A stretch of DNA of 45,370 nucleotides from Actinomycetota bacterium. Its GTDB lineage: Bacteria > Actinomycetota > Actinomycetes > Nanopelagicales > Nanopelagicaceae. The notes below the pieces were generated by a model. It was not told the origin of the DNA, searched no databases, and saw only the letters and a program-made list of their open reading frames with translations. The stretch lies in contig CANBSP010000010.1 of NCBI GenBank assembly GCA_947372165.1, positions 1-45,370 on the forward strand. The letters run 5' to 3'. Both the position numbers and the translations under genes were made by a program. Below, one piece after another: positions 8,111 through 16,044 of the stretch. Position 1 is the stretch's first letter. Every line of letters begins with the position of its first letter.

Positions 8111-9118
8111 ATGGGTGAGGGTACAAAGAAAGTAGGCATTCTTTACTGGGGAAGTCGCGGTGGTGGAAAACTCCTGACTGAACAATTGATAGGTCAGGCC
8201 AGAGACCAAGGGGTTCCAACCGCAATTTTTCTTCGGCCCATCAAAGCCCAAGCTGCCTCAGATTATGTAAGCAGCTTGTCCTTTTTGATGTGGATAAGAG
8301 AGCGTCGTCGAGTCATGCTCGAATGCGTTAATTTAAATATTCAAGTCATGATTATCCCAATGGCAAGCCCTTGGGATATTTTTCTAGGAAAAAAATTGCA
8401 AAAATCAGGGATAACAGTGATCCGGTTAATCCATGATGCAACCCCTCACCCGGGTGATCGATTTCCGCCAAGATTCTGGATAAAGGCTCTTTGCTTTGAT
8501 TCAAACAAAATTGTCGCCTTATCCGAGTATGTTGCGAGGCAGCTTACCCTTCGGAATTATGCTCCGCAGGAAAAGATTGTCACCGGTAAGTTACCGGGCG
8601 TAACAACTACCCAGATTAACGAACCCATGAGAACTTTACCTCGGCAAAACTTTTTGTTTTTAGGTCGAGGTCGAAAGTACAAAGGCCTTGAGCTGCTTCT
8701 TGCTGCTTGGCCGTCTGTGGGCGATTCAGAATCGCGATTAACGGTAGCGGGTGAAGGCCATTCTCTTACTCTTAAAGAATCCCGGATGAGTCATATAGAC
8801 CGTTGGTTGTCAGATTCAGAAATCATTAATTTGATACTTGCGTCAGATGTTGTTGTACTTCCCTATATTGAGGCATCGCAGTCAGGCATAATTCCCCTGG
8901 CAACTTCGCTAAATCGGCCGGTTGTGATCACGCCAGTTGGTGGATTGGCTGAACAAGTACGCGATCGGTTAACGGGAATTATTTCACTTTCTCTCGAAGT
9001 AGATGATCTCTCTGAAGCAATGAATCGAGCGAGAGTGGAGAATTTTGACTTTGACATTGATGTATTTGGTGGCAAGGCCACACAAACTCTATTGGAGATT
9101 TGTCTAGATCCAAGTTAG
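8111..9118 (+). CDS. glycosyltransferase family 4 (GT-B fold)
   Basis: The product is a cytosolic retaining glycosyltransferase of about 335 residues. The N-terminal domain has a glycine-rich nucleotide-side start (YWGSRGGGKL); the C-terminal domain has FLFLGRGRKYKGLELLL, VAGEG and the E-x7-E region (EASQSGIIPLATSL), followed by PVVITPVGGLAEQV, all typical of GT4. The donor and acceptor sugars are unknown; the location suggests assembly of the polysaccharide whose rare sugars are made by the genes to the left. The frame is open from GTG 8054, but the extra 19 residues are Arg/Leu-rich and overlap the GT61-like start; TATTAT six bases before ATG 8111 supports the shorter form. Confidence 0.85.
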   Translation: MGEGTKKVGILYWGSRGGGKLLTEQLIGQARDQGVPTAIFLRPIKAQAASDYVSSLSFLMWIRERRRVMLECVNLNIQVMIIPMASPWDIFLGKKLQKSGITVIRLIHDATPHPGDRFPPRFWIKALCFDSNKIVALSEYVARQLTLRNYAPQEKIVTGKLPGVTTTQINEPMRTLPRQNFLFLGRGRKYKGLELLLAAWPSVGDSESRLTVAGEGHSLTLKESRMSHIDRWLSDSEIINLILASDVVVLPYIEASQSGIIPLATSLNRPVVITPVGGLAEQVRDRLTGIISLSLEVDDLSEAMNRARVENFDFDIDVFGGKATQTLLEICLDPS

Positions 9119-9183
9119 GAATTCTTTTTCTTCCCTAACTAGTATATTTTAAGATATCAAGAAATATGAGTTTAAAGAAGAAT

Positions 9184-9205
9184 GGCCCCCGCATCTGCGA
9201 GGGCC
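9184..9205. terminator. bidirectional hairpin terminator
   Basis: A nine-base stem with one mismatch (GGCCCCCGC / GCGAGGGCC) closes a four-base loop. On the plus strand it is followed by CTTCTTCTTG and on the minus strand by ATTCTTCTTT. It sits between the converging GT4 gene and the secreted-protein gene and can serve both. Confidence 0.75.
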
Positions 9206-9250
9206 CTTCTTCTTGAATTAGCCAGTTATTGATCAAGTACCTATTAAGTA

Positions 9251-10366
9251 CTAGTTGCCAGCCAAGATCACTGCGGTCTTGCTTGCATTGATCGCCTTGG
9301 CATATGCCACAAATGCAGCAGCTTCTGCGGCTTTGCGATCAGCCGTGGCCTTCGCCTTTGCAGCCTTGAAGGCGCTCTGGATTGCATCGAATGCCTTGGC
9401 GCGGGCTGCGATGCGGGCATCTGCAGTTGTGCCAGTCACTGTTGAAAGCGCTGCAAGAGCAGAACCGTGGGCAGTGTTGATCTTATTTATTGATGCCCAA
9501 TATGCGGCACCGGCGGCAAGCTTGGCGTCATGCAATGTTGCAGCAATCTTTGCTGTTGCACCAAGGTCACCGTTTGATACGGAGTCACCCGATGTGCCGG
9601 CGTAGAGAGCGGTGACACTGCATGAATAGGTTGATGATGCATCAAGACCTTCTACTGAGAATGTCTGTGAGGCTGTGACGGTTGTTGGTGTCACAGATGT
9701 TACCTTCACGCCATCTTTGAGCAAGGTGTAGGTGATCGATGATGGTGATGTTGATGAAGTGGTTGCACCAGCAGATAGGTAGATCCATGATCCTGATGTG
9801 CAGGTTATGTTCTTGGCATCGACTGTTGCCTGTGGGCGAACTAATGCTGTCATCGATGGTGCAGCTACAACCGTAGGGGTTGAGCTAGAAGAAGAACCAG
9901 CGGTAAGTGATGGATCGGGGACGAAGTAGATGACTGCACTTGAGAAACTACCAGTGACAGATCCGTTAGTTCCGCTCTTGCCACCGCTTTGAGTGCTGGA
10001 GTGCATGCTATTTGCGACGAAAAGTGCAGGAATCGGATCAGGAAGCGTGAGTGTCAATGTGTAAGTGGTGGAAGCGGAGAGCGTTCCGAAGACTGTAGAA
10101 GTGCCGGTTCCGCTGGCAATCACGCTAGAACCATTACTGAGGGAGTATGTAGTGCCTGTTGGCCAGTTCATTCCAATACCGTTGCAATGGGTGACGGTAT
10201 AAACCACGATGTAACCATTTGTGACGTACTGGTCACGAGCTGTTGTGTTAGTGACACAGTCGATGCTGAGGTTGATGGTCGTGCTCGCTTGGCTTGGGGC
10301 GCTAAAGATGCTGCCCAGGACGATTGATGCTGCAAGGGCGCTAAGCGCTCTCTTCTTAAATGACAT
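9251..10366 (-). CDS. secreted protein with Ig-like repeat and Ala/Lys-rich helical tail
   Basis: No specific family is recognised. Residues 1-27 form a Sec signal peptide (KKRAL, hydrophobic core, SAPSQA cleavage site). The middle is rich in Ser, Thr and Gly, with an Ig/Fn3-like stretch around residues 165-265 (TYTLLKDGVKV, then SSTYSCSVTALYAG). The last 100 residues are Ala/Lys-rich and probably helical (AFKAAKAKATADRKAAEAAA). There is no sortase motif or C-terminal anchor. The gene is monocistronic: a hairpin terminator follows it and a leader with an inverted repeat precedes it. GGAG seven bases before the ATG makes it one of the few genes here with a clear ribosome binding site. It could be a surface-layer, adhesin-like or cell-wall-associated protein. 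Confidence 0.75.
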   Translation of the reverse strand: MSFKKRALSALAASIVLGSIFSAPSQASTTINLSIDCVTNTTARDQYVTNGYIVVYTVTHCNGIGMNWPTGTTYSLSNGSSVIASGTGTSTVFGTLSASTTYTLTLTLPDPIPALFVANSMHSSTQSGGKSGTNGSVTGSFSSAVIYFVPDPSLTAGSSSSSTPTVVAAPSMTALVRPQATVDAKNITCTSGSWIYLSAGATTSSTSPSSITYTLLKDGVKVTSVTPTTVTASQTFSVEGLDASSTYSCSVTALYAGTSGDSVSNGDLGATAKIAATLHDAKLAAGAAYWASINKINTAHGSALAALSTVTGTTADARIAARAKAFDAIQSAFKAAKAKATADRKAAEAAAFVAYAKAINASKTAVILAGN

Positions 10367-10401
10367 GACTTCTCCAATAAACGTATTTCGAGGGCTCGTG
10401 C

Positions 10402-10415
10402 CTGGAGTCCTCCAG
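10402..10415. repeat. inverted repeat in the secreted-protein leader
   Basis: CTGGAG-tc-CTCCAG is a perfect six-base inverted repeat, between a candidate -10 (10427-10432, minus strand) and the ribosome binding site of the secreted-protein gene. It could be an operator or a small mRNA hairpin. Confidence 0.4.
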
Positions 10416-10426
10416 ACAACCTTCTA

Positions 10427-10432
10427 ATTTTA
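10427..10432 (-). promoter_or_regulatory. candidate -10 of the secreted-protein gene
   Basis: TAAAAT on the minus strand would start an mRNA with a leader of about 50 bases that includes the 10402-10415 inverted repeat and the GGAG ribosome binding site. No convincing -35 was seen. Confidence 0.4.
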
Positions 10433-10536
10433 CCCTTGGTCTTGGGGTGGCTTAACCTCAACGGGCGTTAGGGGGTGCGACCTTTGCCACTGTCTCGCTC
10501 CAATTCACGCCCAAAACCCTGTCGGTAGGGTGCCGA

Positions 10537-10542
10537 TAGACT
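10537..10542 (+). promoter_or_regulatory. -10 element of the MFS-tmk gene (leaderless)
   Basis: TAGACT, six bases (ccaccc), then ATG 10549. There is no ribosome binding site. Confidence 0.55.
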
Positions 10543-10548
10543 CCACCC

Positions 10549-12579
10549 ATGTCGCAATCGATGCCATATCCAGGGGCGCCTGGCCAGGCTGATTCGCGCT
10601 CGGTCCTCTCGATTCCCGCCTTTCGCAAGCTCTGGAACAGCATGGCCTTCTCATCATTTGGTGATTGGCTCGGCCTCTTAGCAACGACCGCTCTTGCTCA
10701 ACAACTTGCTGGTGGCAATTACTCCAAGGCGAACTTTGCAATCGCAGGCGTCTTTATCGTGCGACTACTACCGGCCGTTATCTTGGGACCAATCGCTGGT
10801 GTGATCGCCGATCGATTTGATCGACGACGATTGATGATTGTCTGCGACATCCTTCGCTTTGCGCTCTATCTCTCTATTCCACTTGTCGGTAATTACTTCT
10901 GGCTCTACACCGCAACTGTCTTGGTTGAATCCGTGACACTCTTCTGGTCACCAGCGAAAGAGGCATCTGTCCCGAACTTGGTACCGAAGAACAAATTGGA
11001 ATCAGCAAATCAAGTCACCTTGCTCGCCTCTTATGGCACCGCACCGGTCGCAGCGATCGTCTTCTCCCTACTTGCACTCTTTGCCTCTGGGCTCGAGAAG
11101 ATCATTCCGCACCGTTATGCATCGACCGCCGATCTCGCTCTTTATATTGATGCGCTCTCCTTCCTCTATACCGCGTGGGTTGTCTCGCAGATTCGCGGTT
11201 TGAAACAAGGCGGCGTCGCAAAGAGTGCGACCAATGAAAATATCTTCGGCTCACTCATCTCTGGTTTTAAATTTGTCTCGAAATCTAAAATCATCTCTGG
11301 GCTCATCCTTGGCATGCTCGGTGCATTCTTTGCAGCTGGTGCGGTCATCGGATTGGCACGTACCTTTGTCGGCGATCTTCATGCCGGTGATGCGGCCTAT
11401 GGTGTGCTCTTTGGATCGGTCTTCACAGGGCTCGCACTTGGCATCTCGGTTGGCCCAAAGTTATTTGGTCAGTTCTCACGTCGACGGATCTTCGGCGCAT
11501 CACTCACCGTCTCATCCTTCTTCTTGATTATCTTGGCGACCGTCACCAACCTCGTTCTCGCCATCTTCTTCGTCGTCTTATTGGGCGCCTTTGCCGGCCT
11601 CTCCTGGGTCACTGGCTTCACAATGCTTGGCCTTGAGGTCGAAGATGAAGTCCGCGGACGTACCTTTGCCTTCGTTCAGAGCCTGATCCGCATCTCACTC
11701 GTCCTTGTTCTCGCGATTTCACCCGTTATTGCCGCATGGATTGGCCGCCATACCTTCCAGGTCAGCCGATATACCCTCACCTATAACGGCGCCGCATTCA
11801 CCATGTTCATTGCAGGTGTAATCGGTGTTGTTGTCGGCATCGTCTCTTACCAACGCATGAAGGATCGACCATCCGTTTCACTGTGGTCGGATATCAAATC
11901 AGCGGTCCGTGGCGAACTCGGTGGCATCACAGGTGCTACTCAAGTCGGTATCTTCATCAGCTTTGAAGGTGGCGAAGGTTCAGGAAAATCAACACAGACA
12001 GAAATACTTAAAAAGTATTTGGAATCCATTGGTGAAACTGTCGTCTTGACTCGCGAACCAGGTGGAACAGAACTCGGTGTAAAGATCCGCGAGATCTTGC
12101 TTGCCAATGAGACCGGCCATATCGCACCACGAAGTGAAGCTCTGCTCTACGCAGCAGATCGTGCCCACCATGTCTACTCATTGATCAAACCAGCACTCGA
12201 TGCTGGATCAATTGTGATCACTGATCGTTATGTAGATTCTTCAGTGGCCTATCAAGGCGCGGGTAGAGTCCTTGCACCAGCAGAGGTTGCACGAATCTCA
12301 CGATGGGCAACTGAATCGCTCACACCGACGCTCACATTTATCTTGGATGTTCCAGCCGATATCGGAATCAAACGTGCTGGATCAAATCTGGATCGTTTGG
12401 AGTCAGAACCACTCGCCTTCCACGAAAGAGTTCGTGGCGAATTCTTAAACCTTGCGAATGTCGATCCCGAGAGATATTCCGTCATCGATGCAACCCAATC
12501 GATTGAAGCGATCGCCGAACAGATTCAAGAGCGCGTCTCAACAATTCCATTATTGAAGATCAACGCAAAGAAGAAGTAA
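10549..12579 (+). CDS. tmk: MFS transporter-thymidylate kinase fusion
   Basis: One reading frame of 676 codons joins two domains. Residues from about 20 to 445 are an MFS membrane domain with about twelve segments (GVIADRFDRRRLM is the loop 2-3 motif). Residues 467-676 are a complete dTMP kinase, with P-loop FEGGEGSGKST, TREPGGTELG, and the DRYVDSSVAYQG segment that binds dTMP. The kinase phosphorylates dTMP to dTDP for DNA synthesis; what the membrane part carries is unknown. I recall the same fusion in other actinobacteria such as Streptomyces, so it is lineage-typical rather than an assembly error. It is followed after two bases by holB. Confidence 0.92.
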   Translation: MSQSMPYPGAPGQADSRSVLSIPAFRKLWNSMAFSSFGDWLGLLATTALAQQLAGGNYSKANFAIAGVFIVRLLPAVILGPIAGVIADRFDRRRLMIVCDILRFALYLSIPLVGNYFWLYTATVLVESVTLFWSPAKEASVPNLVPKNKLESANQVTLLASYGTAPVAAIVFSLLALFASGLEKIIPHRYASTADLALYIDALSFLYTAWVVSQIRGLKQGGVAKSATNENIFGSLISGFKFVSKSKIISGLILGMLGAFFAAGAVIGLARTFVGDLHAGDAAYGVLFGSVFTGLALGISVGPKLFGQFSRRRIFGASLTVSSFFLIILATVTNLVLAIFFVVLLGAFAGLSWVTGFTMLGLEVEDEVRGRTFAFVQSLIRISLVLVLAISPVIAAWIGRHTFQVSRYTLTYNGAAFTMFIAGVIGVVVGIVSYQRMKDRPSVSLWSDIKSAVRGELGGITGATQVGIFISFEGGEGSGKSTQTEILKKYLESIGETVVLTREPGGTELGVKIREILLANETGHIAPRSEALLYAADRAHHVYSLIKPALDAGSIVITDRYVDSSVAYQGAGRVLAPAEVARISRWATESLTPTLTFILDVPADIGIKRAGSNLDRLESEPLAFHERVRGEFLNLANVDPERYSVIDATQSIEAIAEQIQERVSTIPLLKINAKKK

Positions 12580-12581
12580 GC

Positions 12582-13724
12582 GTGTCAATCTTCGATACCT
12601 TGATCGATCAAAGTGAGACGGTCACCATCTTGCAACGTGCAGTAACTGCTGCCCGAGATAGCACCGATGAATCACAAGATATGACCCATGCCTGGTTATT
12701 TACAGGTCCACCTGGATCTGGCCGATCTAACGCCGCTCTCGCATTCGCGGCATCTCTCGTCTGCCCAAGTGGCGGCTGTGGCGCCTGTATTGATTGCCGG
12801 ACGGCGCTGACCGGGTCCCATGCCGATGTCGAGCTCATCCAGACCGAAGGGCTCTCGATCAAGATCGATGAGATCCGCGAACTCATTACCCGCGCTGCCT
12901 GGACCCCATCGGTCGCTACGTATCGGGTTGTGGTGATGGAAGATGCCGATCGCCTCACAGAATCGGCGGCAAATGCCCTTTTGAAGGCGGTTGAAGAGCC
13001 TTCTACCCGCACAATCTGGCTCTTATGCGCCCCAACCGTTACCGATGTACTGCCAACCATCAGGTCTCGCACCCGAAACCTCACCTTGCGTACCCCGTCG
13101 GCAAAGGCGGTAGCGACCTTACTTCAGGCCGAAGGCATCTCAGCCAACCTCGCCACCTTTGCAGCGGCTGCATCCCAGGGCCATATTGGCCGGGCCCGCT
13201 ACTTGGCCCGCGATCAAGCGGCCCGAGATATCCGCAACGACATTTTAAAGTTACCGACCACGATCGTTGATGTCGCATCAGCTTTCGCTGCCGCTGCAAA
13301 GTTAGTCGATGCGGCAAAGTCACAAGCTGAATCTGATGCCGAGGCGAAAAATGATGCCGAACTCGCCGCCTTCAAAGAGGCTTGGGGACAACAAGGAACC
13401 AAAGTTGTTACCGGCGGAGCGAAAGCAATCAAAGAGTTAGAGAAAGAACAGAAGTCTCGTCAGACTCGGATGGTCCGTGATTACTTAGATCGGGCACTGC
13501 TCGATATCGCAACTCTCTACCGGGATATCTTGCTGACACAATCCGGTGGCACTGATGAACTCATCAACACCGATCTTGCAGATGTCATCAACCACTTTGC
13601 GCAATCGACGACGCCAGAACGCACGCTCGCAAAAATTGAAATTATCATGAAAACTCGCGCAAACCTCTTACTTAATGCTGCACCGCTCTTAGTCATTGAA
13701 GCGATGATGGTGCAACTACGTTGA
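12582..13724 (+). CDS. holB: DNA polymerase III delta-prime subunit
   Basis: This clamp-loader AAA+ subunit helps load the beta clamp. It shows FTGPPGSGRSNAALA at the P-loop, a four-cysteine zinc module (CPSGGCGACIDC), VVVMEDADRL as Walker B, LLKAVEEPS and PTIRSR, the latter two typical of delta-prime. The P-loop Lys is Arg, in keeping with a delta-prime that does not hydrolyse ATP. The start is GTG, two bases after the MFS-tmk stop; the tmk-holB order is widespread in bacteria. A charged Ala/Glu/Lys-rich stretch lies around residues 240-290. At 380 residues it is of normal length. Confidence 0.92.
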   Translation: MSIFDTLIDQSETVTILQRAVTAARDSTDESQDMTHAWLFTGPPGSGRSNAALAFAASLVCPSGGCGACIDCRTALTGSHADVELIQTEGLSIKIDEIRELITRAAWTPSVATYRVVVMEDADRLTESAANALLKAVEEPSTRTIWLLCAPTVTDVLPTIRSRTRNLTLRTPSAKAVATLLQAEGISANLATFAAAASQGHIGRARYLARDQAARDIRNDILKLPTTIVDVASAFAAAAKLVDAAKSQAESDAEAKNDAELAAFKEAWGQQGTKVVTGGAKAIKELEKEQKSRQTRMVRDYLDRALLDIATLYRDILLTQSGGTDELINTDLADVINHFAQSTTPERTLAKIEIIMKTRANLLLNAAPLLVIEAMMVQLR

Positions 13725-15205
13725 GAAAGAGGCTCGCAAGTGCTGCGCTCGCTCTCTTTGTTGCAATCACCTCAACCATCACAACGACGGCAATAGCTGC
13801 GAGACCAAAGTATTCAACTCTTGCCGATTATCAATCTCAGAATCTGAAGTGGCGAAATTGCGACAATGGCGTGCAATGCACAACGATGGTCGTGCCAGTC
13901 GATTACTCCCATATCGTCCCAGGCCAATACTTCTCACTCTTTGTACTGCGCCATCAGGCATCTAATAAATCCAAGCGCCTTGGGTCATTAGTAGTGAACC
14001 CAGGTGGTCCAGGTGGATCTGGCGCCGATTACGCCTACGGTTGGGATTCGATCGTCTCCAAAGCGATCTCTGATCGATACGACATCGTTGGCTTTGATCA
14101 ACGCGGAGTAAGCCTCTCTGACCCAATCCGCTGCCTCACCGATGCCCAAGAAGATGCCTTCTTAAGTAGCGATGGCAAGGTCACAGATAAGGCCTCACTC
14201 GCCTCGGCGATAGCGTCAGCAAAGGATTTTGCGAATAAGTGCGCGGTTGCTGCTGGCAGCAAACTTGGCCATTACTCCACCCAAGATGGTGCTCGCGATA
14301 TGGAATTACTCCGCGGCTTACTTGGTGATAGAAAATTGAATTACATGGGGAAGTCTTACGGGACATACCTTGGCACCTTGTATGCCAATCTCTATCCAAC
14401 TCGTGTCGGCAAGATGATTTTGGATGGCGCAGTCGATCCGAAGGAGTCAGTCTTTAACTCGGGTCTTGATCAAGCGAAGGGATTCGAACTCGCGCTTCAA
14501 AGTTTTATCGCATCCAATCCTGCGATTACAGTCAAAGAACTTTCGAGCACGCTCGATCAATTACAGAAGAAGCCAATGCAATCGGGGAAGCGAAAACTCA
14601 CCCAAGCACTAGCAGTTACTGGAATCGCATCGGGTCTCTATGACAACCAGACCGGCTGGCCACAACTTAACTCGGCATTAATTGATCTCATTAAGCGATC
14701 ATCGCCTGGAAAGTTGTTATCGATGGCCGATGATTATAACAGTCGCGATAAGAGCGGCCACTTCACAAGTAATCAAAGTGACCTGCAAGGTGTTATCTCA
14801 TGTCTTGATTTTGCTGACACACGATCAATTGCCCAGATGACCGCGGACCAAAGTGCCTTTCGAAAGGTTGCGCCTATCTTTGGGCCATATCTGGGGTATG
14901 CCGGACTCTCGTGCAAGTTCTGGAAAGCGCCAGCGGTTGTCACAAAGGATTTCACACCGCTTTTAACAGTCGATCCGATTTTGGTGATCGGTGTGACCCG
15001 TGATCCAGCGACGCCATATAAGTCGGCGATCGAACTCCATAAAGATTTTGCGAAGTCGATACTGCTCACCTTCGATGGCGATGGCCATACCGGCCACAAC
15101 CGTGGCTCATCCTGTATCGATGCGAAGGTTGATTCCTATCTCTTGACTGGGGCCCTTCCGACTGGCCAAGTGACCTGCAAAGCGGCGAATTTACGCACAA
15201 TTTGA
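13721..15205 (+). CDS. secreted S33-family alpha/beta-hydrolase (tripeptidyl aminopeptidase-like)
   Basis: This is an exported serine hydrolase of 494 residues, probably removing peptides from the N-termini of substrates outside the cell. A signal peptide covers about residues 1-26 (ending TTTAIAA). VVNPGGPGGSGADYA is the oxyanion-hole loop, GKSYGTYLG the nucleophile elbow, and the acid and histidine lie in TRDPATPYKSA and DGDGHTGHN within a TAP-like C-terminal domain. The start is a TTG overlapping the holB stop (TTGA); it is preferred because it gives the intact MRKRL signal-peptide start. It is the third gene of the tmk-holB operon. The natural substrate is not evident; a lipase or proline iminopeptidase role cannot be excluded. 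Confidence 0.88.
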   Translation: MRKRLASAALALFVAITSTITTTAIAARPKYSTLADYQSQNLKWRNCDNGVQCTTMVVPVDYSHIVPGQYFSLFVLRHQASNKSKRLGSLVVNPGGPGGSGADYAYGWDSIVSKAISDRYDIVGFDQRGVSLSDPIRCLTDAQEDAFLSSDGKVTDKASLASAIASAKDFANKCAVAAGSKLGHYSTQDGARDMELLRGLLGDRKLNYMGKSYGTYLGTLYANLYPTRVGKMILDGAVDPKESVFNSGLDQAKGFELALQSFIASNPAITVKELSSTLDQLQKKPMQSGKRKLTQALAVTGIASGLYDNQTGWPQLNSALIDLIKRSSPGKLLSMADDYNSRDKSGHFTSNQSDLQGVISCLDFADTRSIAQMTADQSAFRKVAPIFGPYLGYAGLSCKFWKAPAVVTKDFTPLLTVDPILVIGVTRDPATPYKSAIELHKDFAKSILLTFDGDGHTGHNRGSSCIDAKVDSYLLTGALPTGQVTCKAANLRTI

Positions 15206-15252
15206 GCCCCTTTTGGGCCAGAAGTTGGTAAAGAGCACCCCTTTAGATGGTG

Positions 15253-15258
15253 CATTAT
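15253..15258 (+). promoter_or_regulatory. -10-like element of the VOC gene (leaderless)
   Basis: CATTAT, six bases (ttgcat), then ATG 15265. It departs from TANNNT in the first base, so support is weaker, but the spacing matches the other leaderless genes. Confidence 0.4.
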
Positions 15259-15264
15259 TTGCAT

Positions 15265-15900
15265 ATGCGCCTAGACCACGTCTCATACGTTGCCAGCCAC
15301 GACCAGATCTCAGATGTGGTCCAGAGAATTGGGTCCCAGCTCGGAACCGCCTTTGTTGATGGTGGCATCCACCCACGATTTGGTACACGCAACTTCACAG
15401 CCTCACTTTTAAATGGCCAATACATCGAAGTTGTCTGCCCGCTCGATCACCCAGCAGCAGAGGCAACACCATGGGGCAAGGCAGTCACCAAGAAGGCTAA
15501 TGAAGGTGGCGGATGGCTTACCTGGGTCTTCTCAACTAAAGATATTTCACCAATTGAATCTAAGTTTGGTCGCCCTGCAACTGAAGGTCACCGCAAGCGT
15601 CCTGATGGCACCGAACTTTCTTGGAAGCAACTTGGCGTCCTTGAGATCGCCGACCAACCAGAACTCCCATTCTTTATCCAGTGGCTCACAAGTGATCACC
15701 CATCAGTTGATGGCAAGGCACATACCGAAATCACGAAGATCGAAATCGCTGCAAAGGGCGAACTCGATGATTCATGGTTCAAGGATGATATTCACGCAGC
15801 ACTTCGCGACTTAGATGTCTCATGGGTTGACCCATCGAGCGCTGAAGGCGAATCTGGAATCGTCTCCATTGCATTCAGCAATGGTGCAGTAATTTCCTAG
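15265..15900 (+). CDS. VOC/glyoxalase-like protein
   Basis: The product of 211 residues starts MRLDHVSYVA, the classic first strand of a vicinal-oxygen-chelate fold, and continues with FGTRNFTASL and YIEVVCPLDHP, which resemble glyoxalase-like domain 3. His, Glu and Asp residues in those strands could bind a metal. The enzymatic activity is unknown; relatives include lactoylglutathione lyases, dioxygenases and proteins of unknown function. An upstream in-frame ATG at 15247 exists, but the fold starts at 15265 and a -10-like hexamer stands six bases before it. It stands between the hydrolase gene and tRNA-Thr. Confidence 0.75.
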   Translation: MRLDHVSYVASHDQISDVVQRIGSQLGTAFVDGGIHPRFGTRNFTASLLNGQYIEVVCPLDHPAAEATPWGKAVTKKANEGGGWLTWVFSTKDISPIESKFGRPATEGHRKRPDGTELSWKQLGVLEIADQPELPFFIQWLTSDHPSVDGKAHTEITKIEIAAKGELDDSWFKDDIHAALRDLDVSWVDPSSAEGESGIVSIAFSNGAVIS

Positions 15901-15914
15901 TACTAGATACATCG

Positions 15915-15989
15915 GCCTCAGTGGCTCAGTGGTAGAGCAGTCCACTCGTAATGGACAGGTCGCCGGTTCAATCCCGGCCTGAGGCTCCA
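15915..15989 (+). tRNA. tRNA-Thr (anticodon CGU)
   Basis: The acceptor stem pairs GCCTCAG with CTGAGGC; the anticodon stem GTCCA/TGGAC closes the loop CTCGTAA, giving anticodon CGT for ACG codons. The T arm contains GGTTCAATC, and CCA is encoded at the 3' end. Confidence 0.95.
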
Positions 15990-16032
15990 GTTTTACTTTC
16001 TCATTACTCCTAAGAAGTTGCGGCGCTCCAAG

Positions 16033-16038
16033 TAGACT
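16033..16038 (+). promoter_or_regulatory. -10 element of murT (leaderless, GTG start)
   Basis: TAGACT, six bases (ttggga), then GTG 16045. The spacing picks GTG 16045 over the in-frame TTG at 16039. Confidence 0.55.
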
Positions 16039-16044
16039 TTGGGA

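Noticed and set aside
9255-9605. Ala-rich open frame opposite the secreted protein's tail
   Set aside because: It is the complement of Ala/Lys codons in the real gene and lacks a promoter or ribosome binding site.
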